From positions 124,001-188,000 of the forward strand of contig CAAGCO010000020.1 of NCBI GenBank assembly GCA_900768345.1: a stretch of 64,000 bases of DNA, given 5' to 3'. The notes beneath the pieces are model-generated. The model did not search any database and was not told the origin of the DNA. It saw nothing but the letters and a program-made list of their open reading frames with translations. The stretch comes from Bacilli bacterium (GTDB lineage: Bacteria > Bacillota_I > Bacilli_A > RF39 > UBA660). The position numbers were made by a program, and so were the translations under genes. Each line of letters opens with the position of its first letter. The first letter of the stretch is position 1. Positions 22,716-33,000 of the stretch are shown one piece after another.

Positions 22716-24488
22716 ATGGGAAACAAGGATTTTGAAGTATTTATTCCACATGCCAACTGGAAAATGAATAATAAATTAATTGATATATTATATGATACTG
22801 CTTTAAAATGTGGAGACTTTGTATATAGTTTAAGTAGAATATATACAGATATGGAACCTAGAGATGAAATTTTAATAAGTAGAGATTATGAATTAAATGA
22901 TAGTGACGATATTTTATTTAAAAGAACTTGGAATAGGTATGGAGCTAGTACAAGAAAAGGCTTCATTGCTAACTACGGAGCATTATTTCCAAAACATACT
23001 CAAATATTGCCAATAATAAAATTATCTGATGAAATGTTTGAAGAACTTACAAAAGGTTTAAAACCCGGAACAAAAACTATAGAGTTAGGTAGATATCCTA
23101 TGAAAGCAAATTTCTTAACTACAGAAGAGAAAAAAGGAAAAGTACCTACTGGTAAAACATATACTTTACCAATCGAAACACCAGACTTTTGTACAAGAGT
23201 AAACAAAAAACAAAGAGTAGAAGAATATGAATTAAATGATGAAAAGATAGTAGATGTAATAAGATACACAAAAGATATACAAAAAGATAAACTTCTTAAA
23301 GTTGAAGAAACATTTACAGTAAAACCTATAAAGTGGCATTTAGACTGGGAAAACAAATGTTTAATAGCTCCAGAACCATTATTAACAGGAATAGCTCTAT
23401 CAAAAGACGTTGATATACCTCCTTATGAATACACTTATTTATATGAATATTTAAATGAAACTTTCTTACATGATGCAATATTACAACATATGAACACAAG
23501 ACAAATCAAAGAAACAGATAACATATATCAAGATGAAATAACTACTCTTATAAATGAAATAAGTGTTTATGCTGAATATTATCATGGAACAGAAGATGTA
23601 AGTATAGTAGTTAGAAAACTAGTCACAAAATATAATAATGATATACTAGAATTAAAAAATAATACTGGCCTTACATTAGTTACAGAAGATACATTAAGAG
23701 TATATCTTATTAGTGATTTAAATAGAATACTTGATAAATTAAAAAGAAATATGGAATCAAGCAAAGAATACAATAAGATTTTAGATTTTATTGATAAATG
23801 TATAGATGCGCTACATGATAAAGAAACTGAATGTGATAGTGAACTATATAAAGATATTTATAGAATACATAGTGAAATATTTCCAAAGTTAACTAGTGAT
23901 CATAAAACGGTTCTAAGAAGAAAAATAATAACTCTATTAGAAGAAGATAAGAAAGACATAAAAGCATACTTAGAATATATAAATACACTTACTGATGGAA
24001 TTAACTTAAGATTAGCTCCACCACTACTAGGATATAAAGACTTATCTAGTTATGAAACACACTTTAGAATAAAATTACATCCCGTACTTGAATCTATGGT
24101 TTCTATGTCAAGAAACGAAGAAAAAAGAATAGAAATTGAAGCATGTAAATTTATGCTTAATGAATTATCAAAATTTTCAAGTAATAAACAATTTATAAGT
24201 ACAGCTCTTATGCTTATAAATAATGGTAACTACATACATATTGATAGTAATAATAGATTTATAGATAAACTGCTTGATAGTATAAACAAAGAAGTAAAGA
24301 GTATAAGAATAAATAGAAGAGATATGGATTTAAAAAGTGTATTAAGTATAGAACTAGAAAGCTATGATATATTATCTATCTCTAAAGCACTTTCTAAGAT
24401 AATGATTAGTCTTCATAAAATAAATTTAGATATTGAAGAGGAGAAAGCAAAAGCTAAAAAACTAAATAAATATTTAGTAAAAATTTAA
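22716..24488 (+). CDS. Large hypothetical protein with ELGRYP...VKPIKW module
   Basis: A 590-residue cytoplasmic-looking protein. Residues about 125-240 contain an ordered set of short motifs, IELGRYP, PTGKTYTLP, EYEL, VKPIKWHLDW and LLTGIAL, that recurs in hypothetical proteins of gut Bacillota and loosely resembles DUF6273-like domains. The C-terminal 300 residues are helical and charged, possibly coiled coil. No signal peptide or membrane helix. AGGGGGGATATT precedes the ATG. The gene stands alone between a good promoter and the Asp T-box. Function unknown. Confidence 0.7.
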   Translation: MGNKDFEVFIPHANWKMNNKLIDILYDTALKCGDFVYSLSRIYTDMEPRDEILISRDYELNDSDDILFKRTWNRYGASTRKGFIANYGALFPKHTQILPIIKLSDEMFEELTKGLKPGTKTIELGRYPMKANFLTTEEKKGKVPTGKTYTLPIETPDFCTRVNKKQRVEEYELNDEKIVDVIRYTKDIQKDKLLKVEETFTVKPIKWHLDWENKCLIAPEPLLTGIALSKDVDIPPYEYTYLYEYLNETFLHDAILQHMNTRQIKETDNIYQDEITTLINEISVYAEYYHGTEDVSIVVRKLVTKYNNDILELKNNTGLTLVTEDTLRVYLISDLNRILDKLKRNMESSKEYNKILDFIDKCIDALHDKETECDSELYKDIYRIHSEIFPKLTSDHKTVLRRKIITLLEEDKKDIKAYLEYINTLTDGINLRLAPPLLGYKDLSSYETHFRIKLHPVLESMVSMSRNEEKRIEIEACKFMLNELSKFSSNKQFISTALMLINNGNYIHIDSNNRFIDKLLDSINKEVKSIRINRRDMDLKSVLSIELESYDILSISKALSKIMISLHKINLDIEEEKAKAKKLNKYLVKI

Positions 24489-24494
24489 AAATTA

Positions 24495-24523
24495 TTGACA
24501 AAAACTACTGAATAAACTATAAT
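24495..24523 (+). promoter_or_regulatory. Promoter for the Asp T-box operon
   Basis: TTGACA (24495-24500), a 17-base spacer and TATAAT (24518-24523). Confidence 0.85.
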
Positions 24524-24529
24524 CTACTC

Positions 24530-24746
24530 ATAAGCGATGAAGGAAAGTAGTAATTATTTATTTCCCTTAATAGAGAGTTAGTGGCTGGTGGAAACTAATA
24601 ATAAATAAATGATGAAGAAAAAAACGTGACAATTTTCTGGAGCAAATATGCATGTCTGCTATAAAGACTAAAAGATAGAACACAAGAATCTATGAAGTAA
24701 GATGGTACAGCGTACAAAAACGCTCTTACGAATAGATTCTTTTTTT
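24530..24746 (+). promoter_or_regulatory. T-box riboswitch, aspartate specifier
   Basis: Stem I distal motifs GAGTTAGTGGCTGGTGGAAA near 24573-24592, a specifier GAC at 24628-24630 followed by A, then a T-box element TGGTACAGCG near 24702-24712. The terminator is AGAATCTAT/ATAGATTCT with a T run to about 24746. Two details differ from consensus: ACA stands where ACC is usual, and the variable base is U although tRNA-Asp normally has G73. It controls aspS and, probably, the following three genes. Confidence 0.9.
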
Positions 24747-24765
24747 ATTAGAAGGAGTTGAGTTT

Positions 24766-26505
24766 ATGGAAAACAAATACAGAAACGTATATTGTGGCGA
24801 AGTTACAAAAGAATATGAAGGTAAAGAAGTAAGACTAGCCGGATGGATTGAAACAGTTCGTAATCTTGGTGGCTTAGTATTTATTACATTAAGAGATGAA
24901 ACTGGTATCGTTCAGTTAATATCTAATAATGTAGAATATGCTAAACTAAACCGTGAATCTACCGTAACTGTAACAGGAATAGTAAAGCCTAGAACACCAG
25001 ATATGGTAAATAAAAACATGAAAACTGGTGAAACAGAAGTAGAAATTAAAACTATTGAAGTATTAGGAGATGTATATAGAACACTTCCATTTGAAGTTAA
25101 AAATAGTAAGTCTTCAAGCGAAGAAACAAGGCTTAAATATCGTTATTTAGATTTAAGAAATAAAAGTGTTCATGATGGTATTAAATTTAGAACAGAAGTA
25201 ATTGATTTCATTAGACATACTATGAAAGATATGAAGTTTACTGAAATTCAAACACCAATCTTAACAGCATCTAGTCCAGAAGGAGCAAGAGACTTTATAG
25301 TACCAAGTAGAAAATTTAAAGGTAAATTCTATGCTCTTCCTCAAGCACCACAAATATTCAAACAACTATTAATGTGTAGTGGATTTGATAGATATTTCCA
25401 AATCGCACCATGTTTTAGAGATGAAGATCCAAGAAGTGATAGACTTTATGGAGAATTCTATCAATTAGACTTTGAAATGTCATTCGCAACGCAAGAAGAT
25501 GTATTTGAAGTTGGTCAAAGAGTGTTCAATGATGTATTTGAAAAATTTGGAAACAAAGAAGTATCAAGTGTACCATTTAGAAGAATACCATTTAAAGAAG
25601 CAATGGAAAAATATGGTAGTGATAAGCCAGACTTAAGAATACCTTTTGATATTGAAAATATTACAAACGTTCTTAGTAATTCTGAAAGCGTAGTATTCAA
25701 AGATAAAGAAGTAAAAGCATGCGTGCTTCCAAGCAGTGATAAATCAAATTCATGGTATAAAAAACTAGAAGAAGAATATAAATCTTTAGGAATGTCTTCT
25801 TTAGGATTTATAAAACTTGATAATAACGAAATAACTGGTTCAATGGCTAAACTATTTAGTGATATAGAAAAAGAAGAACTAAAAAAAACATTAAAACTTG
25901 AAAATGGTAATGTAGTAGTTATATCTTGCGGAACTAAAGGTGAAAAATTCGATAAACTTTGTGGTTCATTAAGATTAAAACTAGGAAATGAATTAAACTT
26001 AGTTGATAAAAATAAATATGAATTTTGTATTATCGTAGACTTCCCATTCTATGAATGGAATGAAGAAGATAATAAATGGGATTTCACACATAATCCATTT
26101 AGTATGCCAAATGGTGGAATGGATGCATTATTAAATATGAATCCAGGAGATATAGTTGCTTGTCAATACGACTTCGTATGTAATGGTCTTGAAATGGCAA
26201 GCGGTGGTGAAAGAAACTATAGCCCAACTATTCTTAAAAAAGCATTTGAAATTGCTGGATATGATGAAAGTGTAGTAGAAAGCAAATTTCCATCATTATA
26301 TCAAGCATTCCAATTTGGAGCACCTCCTCATGCAGGTATGGCTCCTGGACTTGATAGAATCTTAATGTTATTAAAAGATGAAGAAAACATTCGTGAAATG
26401 GTAGCATTCCCAATGGCTGCTAACGGAGCAGATGCTCTAATGGGATGTCCAAACGAAGTGTTTGAGAAACAATTAAGAGAAACACATATTAAGGTAAGAG
26501 ATTAA
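24766..26505 (+). CDS. aspS: Aspartyl-tRNA synthetase
   Basis: A 579-residue class IIb synthetase of the bacterial type: N-terminal OB anticodon domain (GKEVRLAGWIETVRNLGG), catalytic motif 1, motif 2 (FRDEDPRSDRLYGEFYQLD), a GAD insertion domain of about 120 residues, and motif 3 (GMAPGLDRI). First gene after the Asp T-box. Whether it also serves tRNA-Asn cannot be judged here. Confidence 0.96.
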   Translation: MENKYRNVYCGEVTKEYEGKEVRLAGWIETVRNLGGLVFITLRDETGIVQLISNNVEYAKLNRESTVTVTGIVKPRTPDMVNKNMKTGETEVEIKTIEVLGDVYRTLPFEVKNSKSSSEETRLKYRYLDLRNKSVHDGIKFRTEVIDFIRHTMKDMKFTEIQTPILTASSPEGARDFIVPSRKFKGKFYALPQAPQIFKQLLMCSGFDRYFQIAPCFRDEDPRSDRLYGEFYQLDFEMSFATQEDVFEVGQRVFNDVFEKFGNKEVSSVPFRRIPFKEAMEKYGSDKPDLRIPFDIENITNVLSNSESVVFKDKEVKACVLPSSDKSNSWYKKLEEEYKSLGMSSLGFIKLDNNEITGSMAKLFSDIEKEELKKTLKLENGNVVVISCGTKGEKFDKLCGSLRLKLGNELNLVDKNKYEFCIIVDFPFYEWNEEDNKWDFTHNPFSMPNGGMDALLNMNPGDIVACQYDFVCNGLEMASGGERNYSPTILKKAFEIAGYDESVVESKFPSLYQAFQFGAPPHAGMAPGLDRILMLLKDEENIREMVAFPMAANGADALMGCPNEVFEKQLRETHIKVRD

Positions 26506-27234
26506 ATGAAAACCATAGAGTTAAAAGACCTAGACTCTAAAGAAACTTTATATCATTTCACAGAAAGAAAAAATATAAGTCAAATAGAAGAGTTAGGTCT
26601 AATACCTATGATAGGTAAAAATGCTAAAGGAATAGAAAAAACCAAAAAAGTATTCTTTTCAAAAGGAAACATAGGATTCTTAAGAATATGTGATGTATGG
26701 ATTAACTGGATTATATATGGATATGGAATGGACGACTATTTAGTATCTAAAAGAAATCTAGATTCTAGTAAAATTCGCGAATCTATAGAAGAATATAAAA
26801 GAATATTTAAAACTGGAAAAATTCATACAAAAGAAAATATTGAAAGATCATTTGAATACATGGAAAGATTCATGAAACAAAACATTATCTTATCACTTAA
26901 TATTAATGAAAATGTGCATTATATAAGCACAGACACTGACGAAGCTAAAGAAAGAGCAAATGATCTAGAATTTATAGGAAAAATGTATTGTGGATATGTA
27001 AGTAGTAATTCAAATGTAGAAGAATTTAATATGCATACTAAAAGCGATACACCAGTACCAAGCAAAAATATATCATTAGTTATAAATGAAAATGATGATA
27101 ACGCACTAAATATCTTAAAAAGAATGTATAAAGAAGAAAAAGAAAAGAACAAAGACTTATCATTTGAATTCTTAGATGGATTTATGGAATATCTAAAAAC
27201 TCAAGATGATAGTTTAAAATTAAGAAGGAGATGA
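26506..27234 (+). CDS. Hypothetical protein with a possible ADP-ribosyltransferase-like fold
   Basis: A 242-residue protein starting at the base after the aspS stop. The N-terminal segment LYHFTERKNISQIEELGLIP, followed by GKNAKGIE and KKVFFSKG, has the Tyr-His-x-Thr plus 'GLxP' layout of ADP-ribosyltransferase/KptA/DarT-type folds. That is inference from a short motif. The C-terminal half is charged and helical. It lies between two aminoacyl-tRNA synthetase genes under the same T-box, which hints at RNA or translation-linked work. Confidence 0.6.
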   Translation: MKTIELKDLDSKETLYHFTERKNISQIEELGLIPMIGKNAKGIEKTKKVFFSKGNIGFLRICDVWINWIIYGYGMDDYLVSKRNLDSSKIRESIEEYKRIFKTGKIHTKENIERSFEYMERFMKQNIILSLNINENVHYISTDTDEAKERANDLEFIGKMYCGYVSSNSNVEEFNMHTKSDTPVPSKNISLVINENDDNALNILKRMYKEEKEKNKDLSFEFLDGFMEYLKTQDDSLKLRRR

Positions 27235-27238
27235 AAAT

Positions 27239-28726
27239 ATGGAAAGACAATTTACAGAGCAAGAATTAATTAGACGTGAAAAAGCTGAAAAGCTTCGTGA
27301 AGCTGGACTTGATCCATTTGGAGATAGATTTGATAGAGACAGTTTTGCTGCTGATTTAAAAGAAAAATATGCTACAGTTAGTCATGAAGAATTTGAGAAT
27401 ATGGATGACACAGCTACAGTAGCAGGAAGAATTATGTTTATCCGTAAAATGGGTAAAGCATCATTCTTTAGTATTAAAGATAAAACAGGACCAATTCAAA
27501 TATATATTTCAATTAATGATATAGGTGAAGAATCATATACTTTATTTAAGAGTGCAGACATCGGTGATATCGTAGGTGTGTATGGTAAAATCATGAAAAC
27601 TAAGACTGGAGAACTTACTATTAAATGTTTAAAGTATACCCCACTTGTTAAAGCATTAAAACCATTACCTGAAAAGTTCCATGGACTTACTGATGTAGAA
27701 GAAAGATATAGAAGACGTTATGTTGATTTAATCATGAATGATGAATCTAAGAAAACAGCAATTTATAGATCAAAAATAATTAGTTGTATGAGAAGATTTA
27801 TGGATGGTAGAGGATTCTTAGAAGTTGAAACGCCAGTTCTAAGTACTCTTTTAACTGGAGCTAGTGCGAGACCATTCGTAACACATCATAATGCTCAAGA
27901 TTTAGATATGTATCTTCGTATAGCATTAGAGTTACCTCTTAAGAGATTACTAGTAGGTGGACTAGAAGCAGTATACGAAATTGGAAGATTATTTAGAAAT
28001 GAAGGAATGGATACAACACATAATCCGGAATTCACGTCTATGGAAGCATATTTAGCATATTCAAACTTAGATGGCATGATGGAAATGACAGAAGCATTAT
28101 ACAAAACAATAGCTCATGAAGTATTTAATAAAGAAGTATTTAACTGGAGAGGTAATGAAATAGATTTAGGACCAAGTTTCAGAAGAGTTACTATGGTTGA
28201 TGCCATTAAAGAACAAACTGGAATAGATTTCAGTAAAGAGTGGGAACTAGAAGACCTATTAAAATTATGTAAAGAACATGATATCGAATTAGAAGAACAT
28301 GAAAAAGTATTTGGTCATATAGTAAATAAATTCTTTGAAAAATACGTAGAAGAAACATTAATTCAACCAACATTCTTATGTGGACATCCAATTGAAATAA
28401 GCCCACTTACTAAGAAAGATCCAAAAGATCCAAGATTCGTTCAAAGATTTGAATTATTCGTTGGTGGAAAAGAAATGGCAAATGCATATACAGAACTTAA
28501 TGACCCAGTAGATCAATTAGAAAGATTTGAAAATCAATTAAAAGAACAAGAACTTGGTAATGATGAAGCTAACGATATTGATATGGATTTTGTAGAAGCA
28601 TTAGAATATGGTATGCCTCCAGCCGGTGGTATAGGATATGGAATTGATAGAACAGTTATGTTTTTTACTGAAAATGAATCAATTAGAGATGTTATTCTAT
28701 TCCCAACTATGAAAGAGAGAAAATAA
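27239..28726 (+). CDS. lysS: Lysyl-tRNA synthetase, class II
   Basis: A 495-residue class IIb synthetase: N-terminal OB domain with the VAGRIMFIRKMGKASFF strand, motif 2 around EIGRLFRNEGMDTTHNPEFT and motif 3 around AGGIGYGIDRTVMFF. Normal length. AAGGAGATG precedes the ATG. It lacks its own T-box and appears to be read from the Asp T-box promoter. Confidence 0.96.
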   Translation: MERQFTEQELIRREKAEKLREAGLDPFGDRFDRDSFAADLKEKYATVSHEEFENMDDTATVAGRIMFIRKMGKASFFSIKDKTGPIQIYISINDIGEESYTLFKSADIGDIVGVYGKIMKTKTGELTIKCLKYTPLVKALKPLPEKFHGLTDVEERYRRRYVDLIMNDESKKTAIYRSKIISCMRRFMDGRGFLEVETPVLSTLLTGASARPFVTHHNAQDLDMYLRIALELPLKRLLVGGLEAVYEIGRLFRNEGMDTTHNPEFTSMEAYLAYSNLDGMMEMTEALYKTIAHEVFNKEVFNWRGNEIDLGPSFRRVTMVDAIKEQTGIDFSKEWELEDLLKLCKEHDIELEEHEKVFGHIVNKFFEKYVEETLIQPTFLCGHPIEISPLTKKDPKDPRFVQRFELFVGGKEMANAYTELNDPVDQLERFENQLKEQELGNDEANDIDMDFVEALEYGMPPAGGIGYGIDRTVMFFTENESIRDVILFPTMKERK

Positions 28727-29280
28727 TGGCTAAGGAAGTTAAAGTTATAGTAGAAAAAGAAAATAGTATTAAACCAGAAAATAATAATGGATATATTTTA
28801 GGCATCTTAGGTGCAGTCTTAGGTGGCCTAGTGGCAAGTTTACCTTGGATAATAATGTATGTATATCTAGAAATGATGTGGTCATTTATGGCGTTCTTAA
28901 TAGGATATGGAGCATTTTTAGGATACAAATTATTCAAAGGAAAAATGGATATCAAAGTTCCATATATAATTGGAATTGTTTCATTAGTGGTAATAGTTTT
29001 TACAACTCTATACGTAATACCTTCTTTGTTAGTAATTAAAGAAGGCGTAACACCAAGTTTTGAAGTATTAAAACTATTATATAGTAATTCAGAATTTGCA
29101 GGTGCAATAATACAAGACTTAATATTCGCTGTATTATTTACAGTTCTAGGAGTTAGTGGAATCTTTAAAACATTAAAAGAACAAGCAAAGAATGGTGAAG
29201 AATTAACGCTAAGAAAAACGCCTAAAGAAGAAAAAGATAACGAAAAAACTACTAAAAAAGATTCAAAAGAAGAAAAATAG
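28726..29280 (+). CDS. Membrane protein with a charged cytoplasmic tail, 184 residues
   Basis: Four hydrophobic segments (YILGILGAVLGGLVASLPWI, a second with GYGAFLGYKLFKGK, a third near residue 90 and a fourth near 140), followed by a Lys/Glu-rich tail of 35 residues. The GGLVASLPWI...GYKLFKG pattern recurs in unnamed Bacillota membrane proteins. The ATG overlaps the lysS stop by one base (TAATG), so it is coupled to lysS. Function unknown. Confidence 0.7.
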   Translation: MAKEVKVIVEKENSIKPENNNGYILGILGAVLGGLVASLPWIIMYVYLEMMWSFMAFLIGYGAFLGYKLFKGKMDIKVPYIIGIVSLVVIVFTTLYVIPSLLVIKEGVTPSFEVLKLLYSNSEFAGAIIQDLIFAVLFTVLGVSGIFKTLKEQAKNGEELTLRKTPKEEKDNEKTTKKDSKEEK

Positions 29281-29308
29281 TTGAAATTAAATTAAAAAGT
29301 ATTATAAT
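29281..29308 (+). promoter_or_regulatory. Promoter for the PIG-L gene
   Basis: TTGAAA (29281-29286), a 16-base spacer and TATAAT (29303-29308). Confidence 0.65.
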
Positions 29309-29334
29309 CATATATAGTTAAAAAGAGGGGATTC

Positions 29335-30015
29335 ATGAAAAAGGTTATAATATTTTTTATTTTAGCATTATTTTCTTTTTGTTTAGTATTTTTCAGCAAA
29401 ACATATTTAAGAAAAAATGGCCTACTTAGATTTCATGGTTGGAATAGTGTTGATGACTTAATGATAGTTGCACATCCAGATGATGAAACACTATGGGGAA
29501 GCGAAGAATTACTAAAAAATAAATACTTAGTAGTTTGCATTACATGTGGAACTAATAAAAAACGTGAAAAAGAAATTGAAGCGGCTCTTAAAATATCAAA
29601 AGATAAATTAATAGTTTTAGATAAACCAGACAAAGTAAGAGGAAAAAGAAGTAATTGGAAAGGCTATAAAAAGCAAATAGAATATGAATTAAAATATATA
29701 ATGAAAAAGAAAAAATGGAATACTATTGTAACACACAATCCTGAAGGAGAATATGGGCACATCCATCATAAAATGACAAATAAAATAGTTACAAAAGTAT
29801 ATAATCAAAATCAAAATGGAAAACTAAAATATTTTGGTAAATATTTCTCTAAAAAAAGAATACATAAAAACAAAGGAGCAAGAGAAATACCAGAAGACAT
29901 TTATGATATGAAAATGGAAATGATTGATGTATATAAAAGTCAAGCGTTTATAAAAAATAGATTCAATCAAATGTATAAATATGAAAATTTAATAAATGCT
30001 GAAGATTGGAAATAA
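29335..30015 (+). CDS. PIG-L family deacetylase with N-terminal anchor
   Basis: A 226-residue protein with a membrane helix at about 3-21, then a LmbE/PIG-L fold. The zinc motif AHPDDE is at 46-51 and the second part of the site is in THNPEGEYGHIHHK. Members remove N-acetyl groups from GlcNAc-lipids or related compounds. The anchor places it at the membrane, most likely on a cell-surface glycolipid. AGAGGGGATTC before the ATG. Confidence 0.88.
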   Translation: MKKVIIFFILALFSFCLVFFSKTYLRKNGLLRFHGWNSVDDLMIVAHPDDETLWGSEELLKNKYLVVCITCGTNKKREKEIEAALKISKDKLIVLDKPDKVRGKRSNWKGYKKQIEYELKYIMKKKKWNTIVTHNPEGEYGHIHHKMTNKIVTKVYNQNQNGKLKYFGKYFSKKRIHKNKGAREIPEDIYDMKMEMIDVYKSQAFIKNRFNQMYKYENLINAEDWK

Positions 30016-30040
30016 ATAATAAAAATTATGTCAAACTTTA

Positions 30041-30069
30041 TTGATATAATTTTTTTTGTTATGTATAAT
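30041..30069 (+). promoter_or_regulatory. Promoter for polC
   Basis: TTGATA (30041-30046), a 17-base spacer and TATAAT (30064-30069), 17 bases before the GTG start. Confidence 0.75.
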
Positions 30070-30086
30070 TGAAGAGGGTGAGGTAA

Positions 30087-33000
30087 GTGAAAGACGATAA
30101 GTTAATTAGATTTTTTAATGCGATAGATTTTAATAAAGAATATTTAAAATATTATGAAAATGCTTCTTTAAAAGAAGTACTTTTAAGACGCAAAGAAAAT
30201 AGAATGACTATGGTTATTAATATAGATTCACTTCCTCCAATAGAAACTTTTAAAGAAACATATGAAAAAGGAAAAACATTAGAAGGAGCAGATGAAGTAA
30301 GATTCAAATTCATAGTAGAAAATAATACACTATTATTTAAAGAATATTTTGATTATTACTTTGATATTTTAGTAAGTAGATGTCCAATGCTTAATTGTAT
30401 TGATAGAAACAAAATAACTTTTGAAAATAATAAAATAAATATAGAAGTTTTAAATCCAGCAGAATATAACAAAATCGAAGAAATAAAAGAAAAAATAGAA
30501 ATATTTATGAGTGATATGGGATTTGATGATGTAGAAGTTAATCCTAATATAAACGAAGAAGAAAGAGAAAAGTTCAAAAAAGAATTAAATACTACTACTG
30601 AAAAAATAGTAAATAAAGAAGTAAGAAAAACTATTAAAGGAAATCCAATAGCGGGAGAAGCATCAGAAATAAAGAACTTAATAACTAACGAAGATAGAGT
30701 AGTATTAATAGCTAAAGTATTTGGTATTGATTCTAAAAGTACTCAAAGTGGATGGTTTATAATTACACTTAAATTAACTGATTACACTGATAGTATAGTG
30801 GCAAATATTTTCACAAAGAAACAAGAAGAATTTGATTATCTTCTTTCAAATATTAAAAAAGATAAATGGTATAAATTTAGAGGAAATATTAAATATAATC
30901 AAAGAAGCAATGATTATGAATTTGGTATTAATGATATAGAAACATATGAAAAGAAAGAACAAAAATTAACAGATGATGCTGAAGTAAAAAGAGTAGAATT
31001 GCATGCTCATACAATGATGAGTCAAATGGATGGCGTTACTAAATTAGACCTTGGAGCACATACTTGTGAACTAGTAAGTAGAGCAATAGAAATGGGTTAT
31101 AGAGGTGTGGCAATAACAGATCATAATGGATGCCAAGCTTTCCCTATAGCATATGGCATTATTCAAGGATATAATAAGAAACAAGAAGATCCTAGTAAGA
31201 AATTTAAAGGAATCTATGGAACAGAACTTACTTTAGTAGATGATACTGTAGAAATAGTAGTAAGACCATCAGATAAAACTCTTGAAGATACAACATTCGT
31301 AGTATACGATACAGAAACAACAGGTTTCAATGCAGCATCAGGAGATCAAATGATTGAAATCGGTGCTGTTAAAATACAAAATGGTGCAATAATAGATAGA
31401 TTTGATGAATTCATTAATCCTGGAAGACATATTCCTGACAAAATTACTGAGCTTACTGAAATAACAGATGAAATGGTAAAAGATGCAGGTACTGAAGAAG
31501 AAGTAACAAAAAGATTCTTAGAGTGGACAGGAGATGCACCAATGGTTGCTCATAACGCTAAATTCGATATTTCATTCATCGAAAGTGCTATGAGAAAATA
31601 TAATCTAGGAGAATTTAAAAACACTGTTATAGATACTTTAGAATTATCAAGAGCATTGGATCAAGGATTCGCAAGACATAGCTTATCAGCGTTAGTTAAA
31701 AGATATAATGTTCCATTTGATGAAGAAAGCCACCATAGAGCTGACTACGATGCAGAAGGAACAGCACTTGTATTCCATAAAATGTGTCAAAAACTAATAG
31801 GTCAAAACTATGAAAAAATAAGTGATTTAGAAAGATTAATTAGTAAAAATGAAATATATAAATTTGGTAGAACTTATCATTTTAATGCAATCGCACTAAA
31901 CAGAACTGGTCTTAAAAACATGTTTAAAATTATTTCTTTAGCAAACACTACATATTTATATAAAACACCTAGAATACTTAGAAGTAAATTAAATGAATTA
32001 AGAGAAGGATTACTTATAGGTAGTGGATGTTATGAGTCAGAGGTATTTAAAGAAGCAAGAAGCAAAGATGGCGAAGAATTAACAAATATAATTAACTTCT
32101 ATGATTACGTAGAAGTTCAACCACCAGAAGTATATGATCATTTAATACAAACGAGTGACTTTGCTAATACATTCGAATTAAAAAATCATATTAAGAAAGT
32201 AATTGAAGCTACTGCGTCAGCAGGTAAAATGATAGTAGCCACAGGAGACGTGCATCACTTTACAAGAGAAGATAAAATATATAGAGAAATTATAGTAAAT
32301 CAAAAAGTACCAGGTGGAGGAAGACACCCACTTGCTAAAAGTAACATTACAAATATACCATCACAACACTTTAGAACAACTAATGAAATGCTAAATGATT
32401 TTGATTTCTTAGATAAAGATTTAGCTTATGAAATAGTAGTAACAAACACAAATAAGATTTGTGATATGGTCGGAGAATTCGAAGTTATTATAGATACGGG
32501 TGGTATTCCATTTAGTCCAAGAGTTAAAGCTGATGATGGACAAAGTTACTTAGATTGTCCAAGAGTTGTAACAGACCTAGTCTTTGAAAGAGCAAAAGAA
32601 TGGTATGGAGATCCATTACCACATAATATAGAAGAACGTATTTCAAAAGAACTATATGGAGATGCTATATTCAAATATTGGAATGATTTAATAAAATCAC
32701 AAAATCCAGATATAATAGATGAAGAACTAGAAAAAGAAACATTTAAAAACTTACATGAAACATTACTTCAAGGATTTGATAGAGTAAAAGAACTAATCGG
32801 AGAAAGTGTTAAGAGTAAATGGACAGAAGAAGATGGAGAATTAAATGAAAAATCTCTAGCTAAAAAAGTTAAAAAGGAGCTAGGAGGTATTATTGGTGGA
32901 GGATTCGATCCAATATACTTAATTGCCCAAAGACTTGTTAAACACTCAAATGATGAAGGATACCTAGTAGGATCAAGAGGTTCTGTAGGTAGTAGTTTTG

